NCBI GenBank assembly: GCA_014058105.1
Contig: JACGCM010002300.1
Coordinates: 682,001-746,000 of the forward strand
Length of the DNA stretch: 64,000 bases
Reading direction: 5' to 3'
Origin: Kingdonia uniflora
Lineage: Eukaryota > Streptophyta > Magnoliopsida > Ranunculales > Circaeasteraceae
The position numbers were made by a program, and so were the translations under genes. Numbering within the stretch: the first letter of the stretch is position 1; every line of letters begins with the position of its first letter. Below the pieces are notes generated by a model, which saw only the letters and a program-made list of their open reading frames with translations, was not told the DNA's origin and made no database searches. Positions 47,569-58,708 of the stretch are shown one piece after another.

Positions 47569-48290
47569 TGATCCAGGAGGATCTAGGTCAATTTTGGTAG
47601 TTTTTTACCCAAGTTGTTCCAACGAGATTTGGAGTCGTTCGAACGAATTGAGGTCTATTCGAACAGACTTTCCTTTCTGTTCGAATAAACAGGCGTCTGG
47701 GTGTTTTATTCGAATACATGAATTGTCTGTTCGAATACACTTTTCTGTTCGAACAGAGGCGCGATTTAGCCTATTTCTTTTGGTGTTTAAGGGCATATTT
47801 GTCATATTTTATAACTAGGAACTTGTAACCCTTATAAAAAGGGCAAGCTCAACAAGATCTAGAAGGTTAGATCAATGGAAATTATGAGAGAGGGTCTTAG
47901 GGTTTTGAGAGTAATTCAATCGTAATTGATTTCGATTAAGCAATTGAAGCTCTAAAGTGATTTTCCCAACCAATTGGTTTGTTCTTCGTAGAATTATTGG
48001 TTTTAGGGTTTCTCAATTCGTATTGTAGATTATTGATTGATGATGTTAAAATTCACATTTTGTAAGAATATTCATTAGTAAGTAATACACATTGCATTCA
48101 TAAAAAAGAGTCATACGAAGATATTATAATTTAGGAATGATGAACTGAACAGCTTGTGCTCTTATAATTACCCAATTCCTGTAATCTTTCTTGTGTTATG
48201 AGCCAATATCAATTTGCTTATTTCGCATCACTTAGCTTATTCGCACTTCGATTGAATTCTTCGATGTCTCCCCGATTTTATGATGTAAAC
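47569..48290 (+). repeat. 5' LTR of element D
   Basis: Contains TTCGAA-cored palindromes at 47637-47760 and a TAACCCTTATAAAAAGGG TATA-like region at 47826-47842. Similarity to the 3' copy ends at about 48290 (ATGATGTAA). Confidence 0.8.
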
Positions 48291-48309
48291 CGAATCCTAA
48301 GCTTATGAA

Positions 48310-49390
48310 ATTCCTAGACGCTTGAGACTAATCAATTTTGATTATTTTAGGTCTAAATTGTCAGGTCCTAATTCCTCTGAATTAATGGCCTAAGATAAAC
48401 TTAAATCAAGTTAATCCAATTATCTAATGTCAGACAAGTAGTTGGAAATTAAAGAAGCATGCAACAATTTTTAACTCTGTGGGAAAACCTTTCTCAGGAG
48501 AAAAACCCACAAGTCGCTGTCAAATCCCTAACAACTAAACAATCCACTATATAAAAAAGAACTACAATAATTTAATCACTTACAGACTCGATAAGCACCT
48601 CTCATGGTCATCTCTCTTCCGAGTAATCTTCTTGCAATCAATCTCGCGTTCTCACAATTCCTCGCTTCAATCTCTCGTCGAAGCTCCAAGTCTTGAATCG
48701 CTCAAGTTCTTTAATTCATGACTAGGGTTTCTTGATCAATAGATTAATTCAATACTAGAGTAATTTGATTCTCTCTTGAATCGCTCAAAGAAGATCTCTC
48801 TTCACTCTCAAAAGTAAGACTTTAAAAATATAGGTTTTCAAGAAGTGAGATTAAAAAAAAAGGTAAGTATGTCTTAAATAATGAAACAGAAAACACGGGC
48901 TCTATTCGAATAGAGACAATCCTATTCGAATAGGATCAAGCTGGAAATCACGCTGAAGTGAGTTATACGAATATAAAGGAATCCTATTCGAATAGAAGAC
49001 ATCTTTCCAAGCTTTGAAATCACGCTGAGGTAAGTTATTCGAATAGACCAAAATCCTATTCGAATAAAATAAATTTTTCCAAGCTTGAAATCACGCTGAG
49101 GTAAGTTATTCGAATAGACAGAATCCTGTTCGAATAGAAGGAATCTTTCCATCTCTATTCGAATAGAAAATAGTCTATTCGAATAAAAGCTATGTTTTCT
49201 AAAGGAAGACATTCTTACTAGTTTTTTATACTCTGTAAAAGGCATAGGCTTGAGTTTTTAGAACAAAGAGTTAGAAACCCACTTACCTGTTCAGAGTCAG
49301 TCTGTCTAGCCGGATAACTACAAAAAAATGTTGACGCCTACTCTATGCACTAAATGAAGCAAACTCCAAAAATAGATGTTTCAGCTTACA
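48310..49390. repeat. Dispersed 1-kb repeat, copy 1 (inside D)
   Basis: Starts CTTGAGACTAATCAATTTTG and ends near GAAGCAAACTCCAAA. The order of landmarks (GTGGGAAAACCTTTCTC, ACTTACAGACTCGATAA, a TTCGAA palindrome block, ACAAACCCAC-like text) matches copy 2 at 56318-57395. At 48945-49140 a unit of about 63-72 bp (AAATCACGCTGAGGTAAG plus two palindromes) is repeated three times. No coding sequence was seen. It could be a solo LTR; the class is unknown. Confidence 0.75.
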
Positions 49391-49439
49391 CTTATGTTTC
49401 AGCAGTCTTTGGCTACCGAGGAGAAGAGTCAGGAAGAAC

Positions 49440-49957
49440 TTTTTCATGTCAGTATTTAGGTAAAGCAGAGCTTAGTCGAGGTCATTGTTGATCCGAGTAG
49501 CCAGAAAAATTAGATTTCTGAGGCGTTGGTGAAGAAGATGGGCTTGATTACTACAGCTCATCCTAAGCCGTATTGTTTGGGGTGGATTCAGAAAGATGCG
49601 GATTTGATGATCATGAAGCAGTGTACATTCAAGTTTCTGATCACTGAAAGGTTTATTGACGAGGTGACATGTGAAGTGGTTCCTTTAAATGTATATCAGG
49701 TCATCTTGGGTAACCCTTATCTTTGGGACTGAGATACAATTCTTTACCGTAGAGCTCACAAGTATTGTCTTATGAAAGAGGGAAAGGATTTTTATATCAA
49801 TGCTTATAAGGAGCATGTTACTACGAATAATTTAGTAACGGCGACTCAGGTAAAGCGGTTAGTAAATGCAAGTGGCAAGTTTGTGTTATTGGTACGACCG
49901 GTTCAAGAGGGTACGCCAGCTAGTGAGTTGTCTACAATGACAATGTCTAATAAGTAA
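49440..49957 (+). pseudogene. Protease segment of element D
   Basis: VEVIVDPSSQKN, where the expected Asp-Gly/Asp-Thr-Gly is altered, then EALVKKMGLITTAHPKPYCL, RFIDEVTCEVVPLNVYQVIL, GNPYLWD, stop, and NLVTATQVKRLVNASGKF. It matches the minus-strand protease region of C (32350-32770) closely. Stops occur near both ends. Confidence 0.75.
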
Positions 49958-50039
49958 CAAACCAATATGAGATAGTTGTAAGAGGAGGTTGTGGTACATT
50001 CTTATCACAGACCATTCCAATTTTTAGCTACATAGTCCA

Positions 50040-50600
50040 AGCAACAACAAGCTCGCCAGATGAAGGGGATGTCGTATCTCTAACAATTCTCCTTGATTAT
50101 CAAGTATAAGAAGATAGTGGACAACAAAATGGTTGATAGGTTATCTCGACCCCCATTACCAACTACTTCCGCTATGCTGGTAGCTATGCAAATACGGCCT
50201 ATTATTCCATCAGAGTATGTTGTAAGATATGATGATCCCAAGGGGTGTTGTTTGCTTCATCGAAAGTTGTTGCAAGGTAGGACATATGAGTATGAATTAG
50301 ATTTGCCACCTTTTATGCAGATGTATTTGGAGATTAATGTCGAGCATTTGAAGCTGTTTGAGCCGTCTCTTTTAGATGAAGACTCTACAATCGACACTCG
50401 CCTTCCGTCAGTTGATGACTTATGGATAAAAAGATAAGATCCGCTACAGGAGAATGGTATTCTAGAGAGAAAAGTTCATGCTACAAGACGGGGTGGTATT
50501 GAGTCGTTTCGAGTTGGGAAGAAGGGACAGCTACCTAGTAAGTTGAAGTGGTACAGTAGGGAATTGGGCATAGCCACATTCCCACATCTCCAATTTTAGC
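50040..50600 (+). pseudogene. RNase H tail and chromodomain-like end of element D
   Basis: IIKYKKIVDNKMVDRLSRPP is the usual end of an RNase H domain. It passes directly into text that in C lies at the integrase C-terminus (LDLPPFMQMYLEINVEHLKL), then DPLQENGILERKV and SFRVGKKGQLPSKLKWY with chromodomain-like spacing. The abrupt join shows that the integrase core was deleted. One stop follows LWIKR. Confidence 0.75.
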
Positions 50601-50637
50601 TTGAGCATGAGCTCAAGGCTCCTAAAGGGGGGAGCCA

Positions 50638-51340
50638 TGATCCAGGAGGATCTAGGTCAATTTTGGTAGTTTTTTACCCAAGTCGTTCGAACGGACTTTT
50701 CTTTCTATTCGAATAAACAGGTTTCTGAGGTATTTTATTTGAATACATGAATTGTCTGTTTGAATATACTTTTTTGTTCGAACAGAGACTTGTTTTGTTC
50801 AAACAGAGGTGCGATTCTGCCTATTTCTTTAGGCATTTAAGGGCATATTTGTCCTATTTTGTAACTAAGAACTTATAACCCTTATAAAAGATATAAGGCT
50901 AGGCAAGATCTAGGAGGTTAGATCAATGGAAATTCTGATAGAGAGACTTAGGGTTTTGAGAGGAATTCAATTATAATTAATTTCCATTAAGCAATTAAGA
51001 CTCTAAAGGGATTTTCCCAACCAATTGGTTTGTTCTTTGTACAATTATTCATTTTAGGGTTTCTCAATTCGTATTGTAGATTATTGATTGATGATGTTAA
51101 AATTTACATTTTGTGAGAATATTCATTAGTAAGTAATACACATTACATTCATAAATAAGAGTCATACGAAGATATTATAATTTAGGAACGATGAACTGAA
51201 CAACTTGTACTCTTATAACTACCCAATTTCTGTAATCTTTCTTGAGTTATGAGCCAATATCAATTTGCTTATTTCGCATCACTTAGCTCATTCGCACTTC
51301 GATTGAATTCTTCGAAGTCTCTCCAATTTTATGATATAAT
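50638..51340 (+). repeat. 3' LTR of element D
   Basis: Starts TGATCCAGGAGG directly after the polypurine tract. It lacks a short piece (about 40 bp) present at 47620-47660 in the 5' copy. It has TTCGAA palindromes at 50684-50800. Confidence 0.8.
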
Positions 51341-53680
51341 CCACTCCATTTGGTTTTCACCTAATTTGTTTAACGCTGAAAAAGTAGCTTCGACATTGCT
51401 CTGGATGCTTCTTCGAGTGTCCACCCATTATGTAACTTTTATATGATCACCTGTGGTTAAGCACTCCTTCTCAATTATCTAACTACGTCAAAGAGATCCA
51501 TAAAAAGACGGAGACCATTCATACCTTTTTTCGCATCTAGAAAGAGTAAGCAATTAACACCAAACACAATTAACTCATCTAGGTACAATTCGGATTGGAA
51601 TATGTTAGTACATTGCACAGGACACGTTCTAAAGCAGTTTGAAAGATGGATGCCAAATAGAAAAATTTACATGATTTAGACCTGCATCAAAATATCAAAT
51701 TAGACCGACAAACATCAATCACGATTAAAATAGCACAATCAAAATTATTTAAGTGCGATCTAATACATAATGTTCTTTGTTACAGTTATAGTTCAAGCAA
51801 ATCCTATCCAGGTCTTTTGCAATTTTAGGGGCCCATATTCCATTTTTCTTCATATTCAAGGGAAGTCTAGTAAAACATGAAATGGGAGGTAAAATAAAAA
51901 GCACAAAATGTTTGAAATATATATCAACCTCATGTATGGAGTGCGACATTGACTAAGTCATTACTCGTTCATTTTTGCCAATTTATTTGCTTGAAAGAAA
52001 AAGGGAAACAAAGAACAATCAGGTTATGATAATTAGATATGGAAAGAGAAACTTCCGCAACTATGAGAATGCACATATGTGTATCAAAATAAGTGAATAC
52101 CTTAAGTTGGGGGGAAGAACTCCAAGGCACTATCTTTTTGTCGGAGTTCCATGTGTTTATACCATAACTTGATTTGTTTAATCTACTTTTTGCAATGAGG
52201 CAGTACAACCTCTTCCAAATCCTCCATCAATGTTAATAGCATGTCTGCATCCATAAATGGGGATATCACACCGTCAAGAGAGAACTTTTTTTGGTTAAAA
52301 ATAAATCCCCGAACAACAGTCTCAATTGTAGTAGTTTTGAGATTGACAACTATCACAAAACCCATGAGCAATAATCCTATTAACCCATATCTCTAGATAT
52401 GCCATTCCAAGCATATTTTATATTAGTATTGATCCTAAATATATTCGTATTTGGCTCAAAAAAAGCCAAAAATGATTGTAATCTTTATTTTTCACAATAT
52501 TGCAATCTTTATCACCTCCTTCTTCCGATCTAACCAACCCATTAGTACCAAAATCGCAAACCAACTTTTCCCTTTCACGATCACGATCACAACTCGCCTC
52601 CATTATGGATTATCGTTACTCCTACTATTTGCGTTTACTTTCCATAAATATTTAGAACGAAAAACAATGCATATGGTTTAGTGAAAAAAAAGATAGAGTT
52701 ATGTACCGGTCTTTTACTATGTTTGAATCTAATCGACGAATCCCCCCATTATTGAAAAAATATTTCTTACATAACGACATGCATTTCAAAGCCACTTTGC
52801 TCACCTTTTAGTTGAAAGCCAAAAATAAATTGTTCAAAATAGGGAATGACAAAGGGGTAGTAAAAAGGAAAATTGAATCGAAAACATTTAAAAAACAAAA
52901 GGTGTAAGTAAGTTATCTATATTCTTCACTAAGAATAGAGATCCAAAAAGATATGCTTCTAACTTGTCCAAAGCTATTTTGATACCTCCGAGTAAGGAAT
53001 TAATTAAAAGAGTCGACGGTGAAGCAAAATCATGTATGATATAGCAAGAATAATCCACAAATGTAATATATATATATATACATTAAATCTTGCAAAATCA
53101 TAGCAAATTATAATCTAAAATTCTATCAACAAAGTTAATTATTAGAGAGTTTGAAATGCTTTTACCTTTAAGATTTCAGAACACCCACAAATATTATATT
53201 TATAAGAACCCATCACATGGATTTGAAGAAGCCAAGCATAAGCTATTTCTGTACACAACCACAATAGAGTTAAGAGCAATAAGAAAACATAATGTAATAA
53301 TAATCATAAGATATATAAAAAGAATCAAATACAAAACTGCACTTACATTAGTTCTTCATCGCATCCGTTATATTTTGGAGTTCGATTGTCGAGAGATTTT
53401 ATTTGCAATTTGGGTTTGAATGGAAGAGAAGATGAAGATTTTCACAACATGAACTATTGAAATCCAACCGGAAGGGGCAAATAGGGAAACTCGATTAAAG
53501 AGTATTGGGTTTATATTCATAGATTCATGACATCATTAACTAGGATAGCACATAGTGGTTTCGTTTCCTCTCCTTTATTCATGAGAGTTCATAGTGGTTT
53601 TGTTTCCTCTTCTTTAGTTTTTAAAGAGGGGTTTGAACTATAAATAATATAAAGCATTACTATAAACCAAAGTTGTTATT
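51341..53680. other. Intergenic region, possible gene traces
   Basis: A minus-strand frame at 52371-52183 (MLMGFVIVVNLKTTTIETVV) and a plus frame at 53156-53419 are open but unrecognised. A (TA)n run lies at 53060-53080. I cannot support a gene. Confidence 0.35.
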
Positions 53681-54230
53681 TATCAACGCCACGTCATCAT
53701 GTCCCAGTCAGCTTTGGCATGCCACGTAGGACAATTGTTGAGATTTATAATATAGATGTCTTTTTTTGCTAAGTTATTATTTATTTATATATATGTCCAA
53801 AGCTGAAGTTCCACTATATTTTGAAATGTCCTCTAATAGAGTTGTATCGCAGATAATTCAATTATCAATGGAGAACAAATGTTGAAAGTCGCCTACGAAA
53901 AGCTCAACCAATTGACATACACAAAGAATCCACTTGGAAATGTATGTGTAAGAGTTATTTAGCCTGATTCTAATCTCAGGCTAAATCTTCCCTAAGATTA
54001 TGGGAAATAAAGTTATGGGTCATCCTATAGGATGCTAATGGTAGGATACAACCCAGAGTTACCCCATAACAAGGTCTAAAACATAACTTCCCCTGTAAAT
54101 GTTAATAGCCTTTATGTCCCAACTAGAGCTTCAAGAGGATTACCTAGGCAATGAGTATATCTTTCAACTGAACGGAATGGAGTTGGATAGTTGTTTGTGA
54201 GAAAATAATAATAATGCGTGAAAGGTGTTA
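53681..54230. other. Intergenic, third GCCACGTCAT segment
   Basis: 53688-53745 repeats the segment at 45819 almost word for word (GCCACGTCAT, TGTCCCAGTCA, CCACGTAGGACAAT, GTTGAGAT). Nothing else recognised. Confidence 0.45.
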
Positions 54231-54235
54231 GGGCC

Positions 54236-54841
54236 CGAGCCCCCATTGCACCGATATTTTCCCCACCTTTACCACCTAGTTGGGTTAGGTTAGGTGTGGG
54301 GTTTAATTCTTAAAAGGCCTTGGTGCAATTTAATAGTCTGTATCTTCTTATATCCTTTATGTGAACTACATCTTCTACCCCGATGTGGGACTAACTTTGA
54401 TCCACCGATCTTAGCAATCTCCACCTTGGATCAAACACCGTTAGTCAACAACCATCCATTTTGAGCTTCACGGAAGCGAACAAGAGCTCTACCTCAAGCG
54501 ATAACCGTCCACCACCACTACACATCTATGCCAGAATAATTATTCATTTTGAGCTTCACGGAGATAGAACATGAGCTCCACCTCGAACGATTGGAGAGAC
54601 GTGTCGATACGTTAAGATACGCCCAACCGAACCATCGGCTCTAATATAACTTATTAGGGGCCAAAGCCCCCATTATACTGATATTGTCCTTACTTTTACC
54701 ACCTAGTTGGGTTGGGCTAGGCGTGGGATTTTATTCTTAAAAAGCCTCGGGGAAATTTAATAGTCTGTATCTTCTTATATCCTTGTGTGAACTACATCTT
54801 CTACCTGATGTTAGACTAACTTTGATCCACCGATCTTAACA
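54236..54841 (-). mobile_element. TRIM (miniature LTR retrotransposon)
   Basis: Direct terminal repeats of 181 bp (54236-54416) and 190 bp (54652-54841) flank 235 bp. A perfect 5-bp duplication AAAGG lies outside (54231-54235, 54842-54846). The minus orientation comes from a decayed initiator-Met primer site (TTATATTAGAGCCGATGG) next to the right repeat and a purine-rich AAGGTGGAGATTGC next to the left repeat. There is no coding capacity. The internal region has a doubled TTTTGAGCTTCACGGA phrase. Confidence 0.92.
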
Positions 54842-54846
54842 AAAGG

Positions 54847-55490
54847 TTGATTACACTGTAATGTTAATTCATGATATAGGGGATTTAGTTTGAGATTATG
54901 GGGGCGAGGAGGCCCATTGGAGTACTCAACCTATTGTGGACCGTAATCACAAAGTGAGCTAATATACTTATATGTATATTGACATTGCATATTATTGATA
55001 ATCTTGGAAATGTTTCATCTTGGGCTAATGGTCATCTGCCGCCAAAGTTTTTAAAGAATTTGCACAACCCAACTAATTATCATCCAGGTTATTTAAAAGT
55101 ATCTGGTTAATTTTGCTGGAGAACTGTTGTAAGTTCCAAGTTGCAAGTTTAGAACATTAAAGCAATATGAAGTCATACATTCCTTTAACTTACAAGGGAG
55201 GATGATTCAACCATTACCCGCAACTTCTACCAGTTATGGTTGTCATTGCATTAATTAGTGTCGGCCGAGGTAGTTCACATAGAGAATCAGTGACATTGTG
55301 ACAAGACATGCAAACTTAGGGATGCGATAAAAGTAAGAACATCTGTAAACAGAAACTAATTGCATGGAAATAGAATCACTGAAATAATATTTGTTGAGAG
55401 AAGACTGGAAAAAATGTAATACTTAGTGAGAAATTATAGATTAACATGATGTGAAGTTGGGATGAACTCTCAAAGTACATTTTAAGGAGC
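54847..55490. other. Intergenic region
   Basis: AT-rich, no feature recognised. Confidence 0.4.
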
Positions 55491-57815
55491 TTAAGAAACA
55501 AACTCGAGATGTTCAGGATCTTGCTCAAATATGACCTTATCTTCCTTGGCCAAGTTCACCCGTGATTCTATTTCATCACCCTCCTTTGTATCCAACAATA
55601 GAACCACATTATTCGCGGGTAGAATTGTAGTAGCCCAACTTCCCCATCCAAAATCAGCTTCGTATAAACCAAACTTGTACCAAATCATAAATGTAAATAT
55701 ATCCGCATTGCCTTTAAAGTAAAGTTCATAAACTTCTTTCATGAACTCCACGAATGTTGAGCTCCCATCATTACTTTGTAAATGCTCGATACAATCACTG
55801 TCAATCATACTTAGTGATTCATGCAGATATCCCACTAATTCTTGCAATTTAAAACCTTCATCTGAGATTGATGATGCCACCATTATCAGATTTCCAAATG
55901 ATTGCGAAGCCAAAAGTATCCCCCCCCCCCCCCCCGATGTTTTCAGCAACACCCGCGATGCATGGTTTTATGGGCCCTAATTAAACAAGCACATCTCCAT
56001 AGAAGTGCACATACGGCCTCCACACGTGTTAGTTTCCCGGATATGCAGCCTCTTTTTAAAGGGCAGTAATTTTTTATCCATCAAATAATATATGTTTCAT
56101 TACAACATTTTCGTTAGCTCTATCAACCTTCGGAATGATCCGTGCTAGTTCTTTAGGTGGAAATAGGGAAGAAGAATTAAACGCCGGATACATAATTATA
56201 TCCTCTCCAAGAGCATTTAGACGCCAAACATTTAAGGAATATGGTGAACATAAATGCATATCAATGATTTTGTGTGAAGCACATCCATCAATCGCTAATC
56301 CACCACGAAATAAATAATCACTTGAGACTAATCGATTTTGATTAATTTAGGTCAAAATTAATAGGTCCGAAAAACAATGAATTAACGGTCTAATCCTAAC
56401 CTAATATCAAGTTCGTTCAATGTTCTAGTGACAACAAGCAAAGGTAAATCAAGCACAAAAACAAGTAATTTTAACATTGTGGGAAACCTTTCTCATGTGA
56501 AAAACTTACAGGTCACTGCCGAATCGCCCGACAGCTAAACAATCCAATATTGAAACAAAATTATAATAATTCAATTACTTACAGACTTGATAACCACATC
56601 CCGTGGTTACCTCTCCTCTAATTGAACTCCTCGCAATTAATTTCACATTCCCGTAACGCCCTTCTTTCTCATAATGCCTCACCTCAGATAGCGTACCAAA
56701 GCTTCAAAGCTTGAATTGCTCAACTCACAAAATCTAAAATTGGATTTAGGTTTCTTAATCTTTGATTGATTCAATTTGATTTTTACTTCGCATTGAATCG
56801 CTCATTGAAATCTCTATTCTCTCTAAAATCTCAAGCCGTAGAAAAATAGGTTTTTGAAGAGTTACAGTCAAAATAGGAAAGGAAGTATTTTATCAAAAAA
56901 CTAAAAAATTGACCTCTGTTCGAACAGAGAAATAGTATGTTCGAACAGACATGGTTTTTATTCGAACAGAGCCAAGATCCTATTCGAACAAACAAAGTTA
57001 TGAGTAACCTGTTCAAACAGAAGAGAAAAAAAAGTCTATTCAAATAGAGTTTATTCGAACAAAACAAAAGCTCTATTCGAATAAACAAAGTTTTGACTAA
57101 CTTGTTTGAATAGAGAAAAAGTCTGTTCAAACAAAGTCTATTCGAACATAACAAAAGCCTGTTCGAATAGAAACTTTTTTCACCAAAAGACGTCACTTCC
57201 TTTCTGACCTTTTGTTAAATACTAAGGGCTTGACATTTTTTAGTGAAGAGGTACAAACCCACGTACATGTTCAGTGTCAGTCCAGCTGTAGTCGTTCCAT
57301 GTGCAATCTCTGACGGCGAGTAACCACGAGGTAGTGCTAACACCTAATCTAGACACGGAATGAAACAAACTCCAAATATGAATATTTTATACTGTACTCA
57401 AACTCATTGACTTGAACACCTAATAAAACACCATAAACCAATGGGTCTGATAACATACCAAAGGGAACCAATTGAAGTAAATCATTTTTACTATCACTAT
57501 ATCATAAAACATCAGAAAGTTGGCCATTGACTCGAGCCTCAACATAGTCAACGCCTTAATCATTACAAATAACAACAACATCATCTTTGAACCTCCCAGC
57601 CAGCGGATAAAAACATGTTAACATCTCTAATAGGGATTTCTTTAAGCATTTGGACCTATCAATGTTACTTACATTGCTGTCGGCACATAGAAAAGAATAG
57701 TAAAGACATAATATGGAGGAGATATTTGATCCAAGAAGGAAACTTTGTAGATTTGGGGAGTTGCAGATGATGGTTTGATGGTCTCTTTAGACATAATTTC
57801 AACCATCATCTTCAT
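55491..57815 (-). pseudogene. BAHD acyltransferase, split by a 1-kb repeat
   Basis: Enzyme family that transfers acyl groups from acyl-CoA to plant specialised metabolites in the cytosol. Minus strand from 57815: MKMMVEIMSKETIKPSS, VSFLDQISPPYYV, a frameshift, then FYPLAGRFKDDVVVICND, stop, GVDYVEARVNGQLSDVL (57640-57480) and GVLLGVQVNEFE (about 57420). After the insertion comes FRGGLAIDGCASHKIID, with the catalytic His-x3-Asp motif at about 56280, then FNSSSLFPPKELARI. The final block at 55952-55491 has DFGWG, the structural family motif, and LLLDTKEGDEIESRVNLAKE. A 16-C run at 55920-55935 encodes glycines at the block start. Stops, a frameshift and the repeat at 56318-57395 inactivate it. 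The pattern resembles the vinorine synthase-like clade; that is a guess. Confidence 0.88.
56318..57395. repeat. Dispersed 1-kb repeat, copy 2 (inside the BAHD pseudogene)
   Basis: CTTGAGACTAATCGATTTTG at the left and GAAACAAACTCCAAATATG at the right match the ends of copy 1. The BAHD reading frame leaves off and resumes at its two edges, so it is a true insertion. The edges are placed to within about 15 bp; no target duplication could be fixed. TTCGAA palindromes fill 56915-57170. Confidence 0.75.
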
Positions 57816-58508
57816 CCTCATCTTTATTATATCTTATATCCCAACTATATGATCGAAGGGTTATATATATATATATATGCAGATAGATATGATTAGAAAA
57901 TATAGGTTGGGATACTATTACAACAACTTATTGTTGGTAAAACGTAATGAGACAACCACACTACTTATAACCTTCGAGGACAATACAAGTATGCGATACA
58001 TATTTCCTGATAAAGGCCACAAATGCATATGTTCCAAAAAAGGAGTGTACATGGATACGGTCACCACCCCTGTAAAGAATCTAACAAATTCCAGACAAAG
58101 AAACTAATAAATTCCAAATATTTATCTAATCTAACTATGTTGAACATCAGCCAATTAGTTTGCACTTGCAGAGTATTGCAATCCTGCTTTTATTAAACAA
58201 ATTACCTCAATTTTTATAGCACTTGAAAATCATTGCAAATGCATCACAGTTGCATTGTATCTTATTTGCAGTTGCAACGAACCAAAACTGAGCCTATAAA
58301 TGAAACATTTTTCCCTACTACTTAAACTGGCATGCCTTATGTTAATGCAGGCCCCCAGAGGTAGGTTCAGCTAGGAGAATACAACTGACACCTTTTGGTA
58401 CCAAAAGGCTTAAACTCTTAAACCTCTCTCAAAGTTTTTCTCAACGGAGCCTCAAACCCTATTTTATCTTTCTTGGTCAAAACAAAACTAAGCAAAATCA
58501 GAACCACT
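57816..58508. other. Intergenic region between two divergent genes
   Basis: Lies between the start of the BAHD pseudogene and the start at 58509. A TATATATATATA tract at 57863-57880 could serve as the minus-strand TATA region. An open plus frame at 57877-58107 is unrecognised. Confidence 0.4.
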
Positions 58509-58708
58509 ATGGCTACTCTCCTTCTAAGAACAATTCGGTTCTCTCGATTTTTAAATCTTTTCTTACCTAAACGACCCAATCATCATTACCCTTTTATTCT
58601 TCATCCCTCAAGAGAATCTCCTCAACAAAACCTTCTTCACTCTTACAATTTGCTTCAACTGGTCCTTCCAAAAATATAGTCACTGGCCAAAATCTTAAAG
58701 TAGTTATT
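58509..58708 (+). pseudogene. N-terminus of a possible organelle-targeted protein, cut by element G
   Basis: The ATG at 58509 in good context (ACCACTATGGC) opens MATLLLRTIRFSRFLNLFLP. This is rich in Arg, Ser and Leu with no acidic residue at first, like a mitochondrial presequence. The frame reaches a stop at 58677; a shifted frame continues TGPSKNIVTGQNLKVVI up to the LTR of G at 58709. A leader-like pyrimidine-rich sequence precedes the start. The protein family is unknown because the rest lies beyond the retrotransposon. Confidence 0.4.

Larger units (their letters stand above)
47569..51340 (+). mobile_element. Gypsy element D, internally deleted relative of C
   Basis: Two direct repeats of about 0.72 kb (47569-48290 and 50638-51340), both starting TGATCCAGGAGGATCTAGG, act as LTRs. 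The 3' one follows a polypurine tract AAAGGGGGGAG (50624-50634). The interior retains a protease segment and a short RNase H tail joined to the chromodomain-like end; most of gag, reverse transcriptase and integrase are missing. Another repeat (48310-49390) fills the gag position. No primer site is visible after the 5' repeat. Confidence 0.8.

Noticed and set aside
48922..49245. 107-codon minus-strand frame
   Set aside because: It is a translation of the TTCGAA palindrome repeats (repeated YSNRL/RIGF-like words), not a gene.
52183..52371. Possible exon on the minus strand
   Set aside because: Open for 62 codons but no family recognised and no consistent neighbouring exon.
56831..57196. 121-codon minus-strand frame
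   Set aside because: Also a read-through of palindromic repeats in copy 2 of the dispersed repeat.
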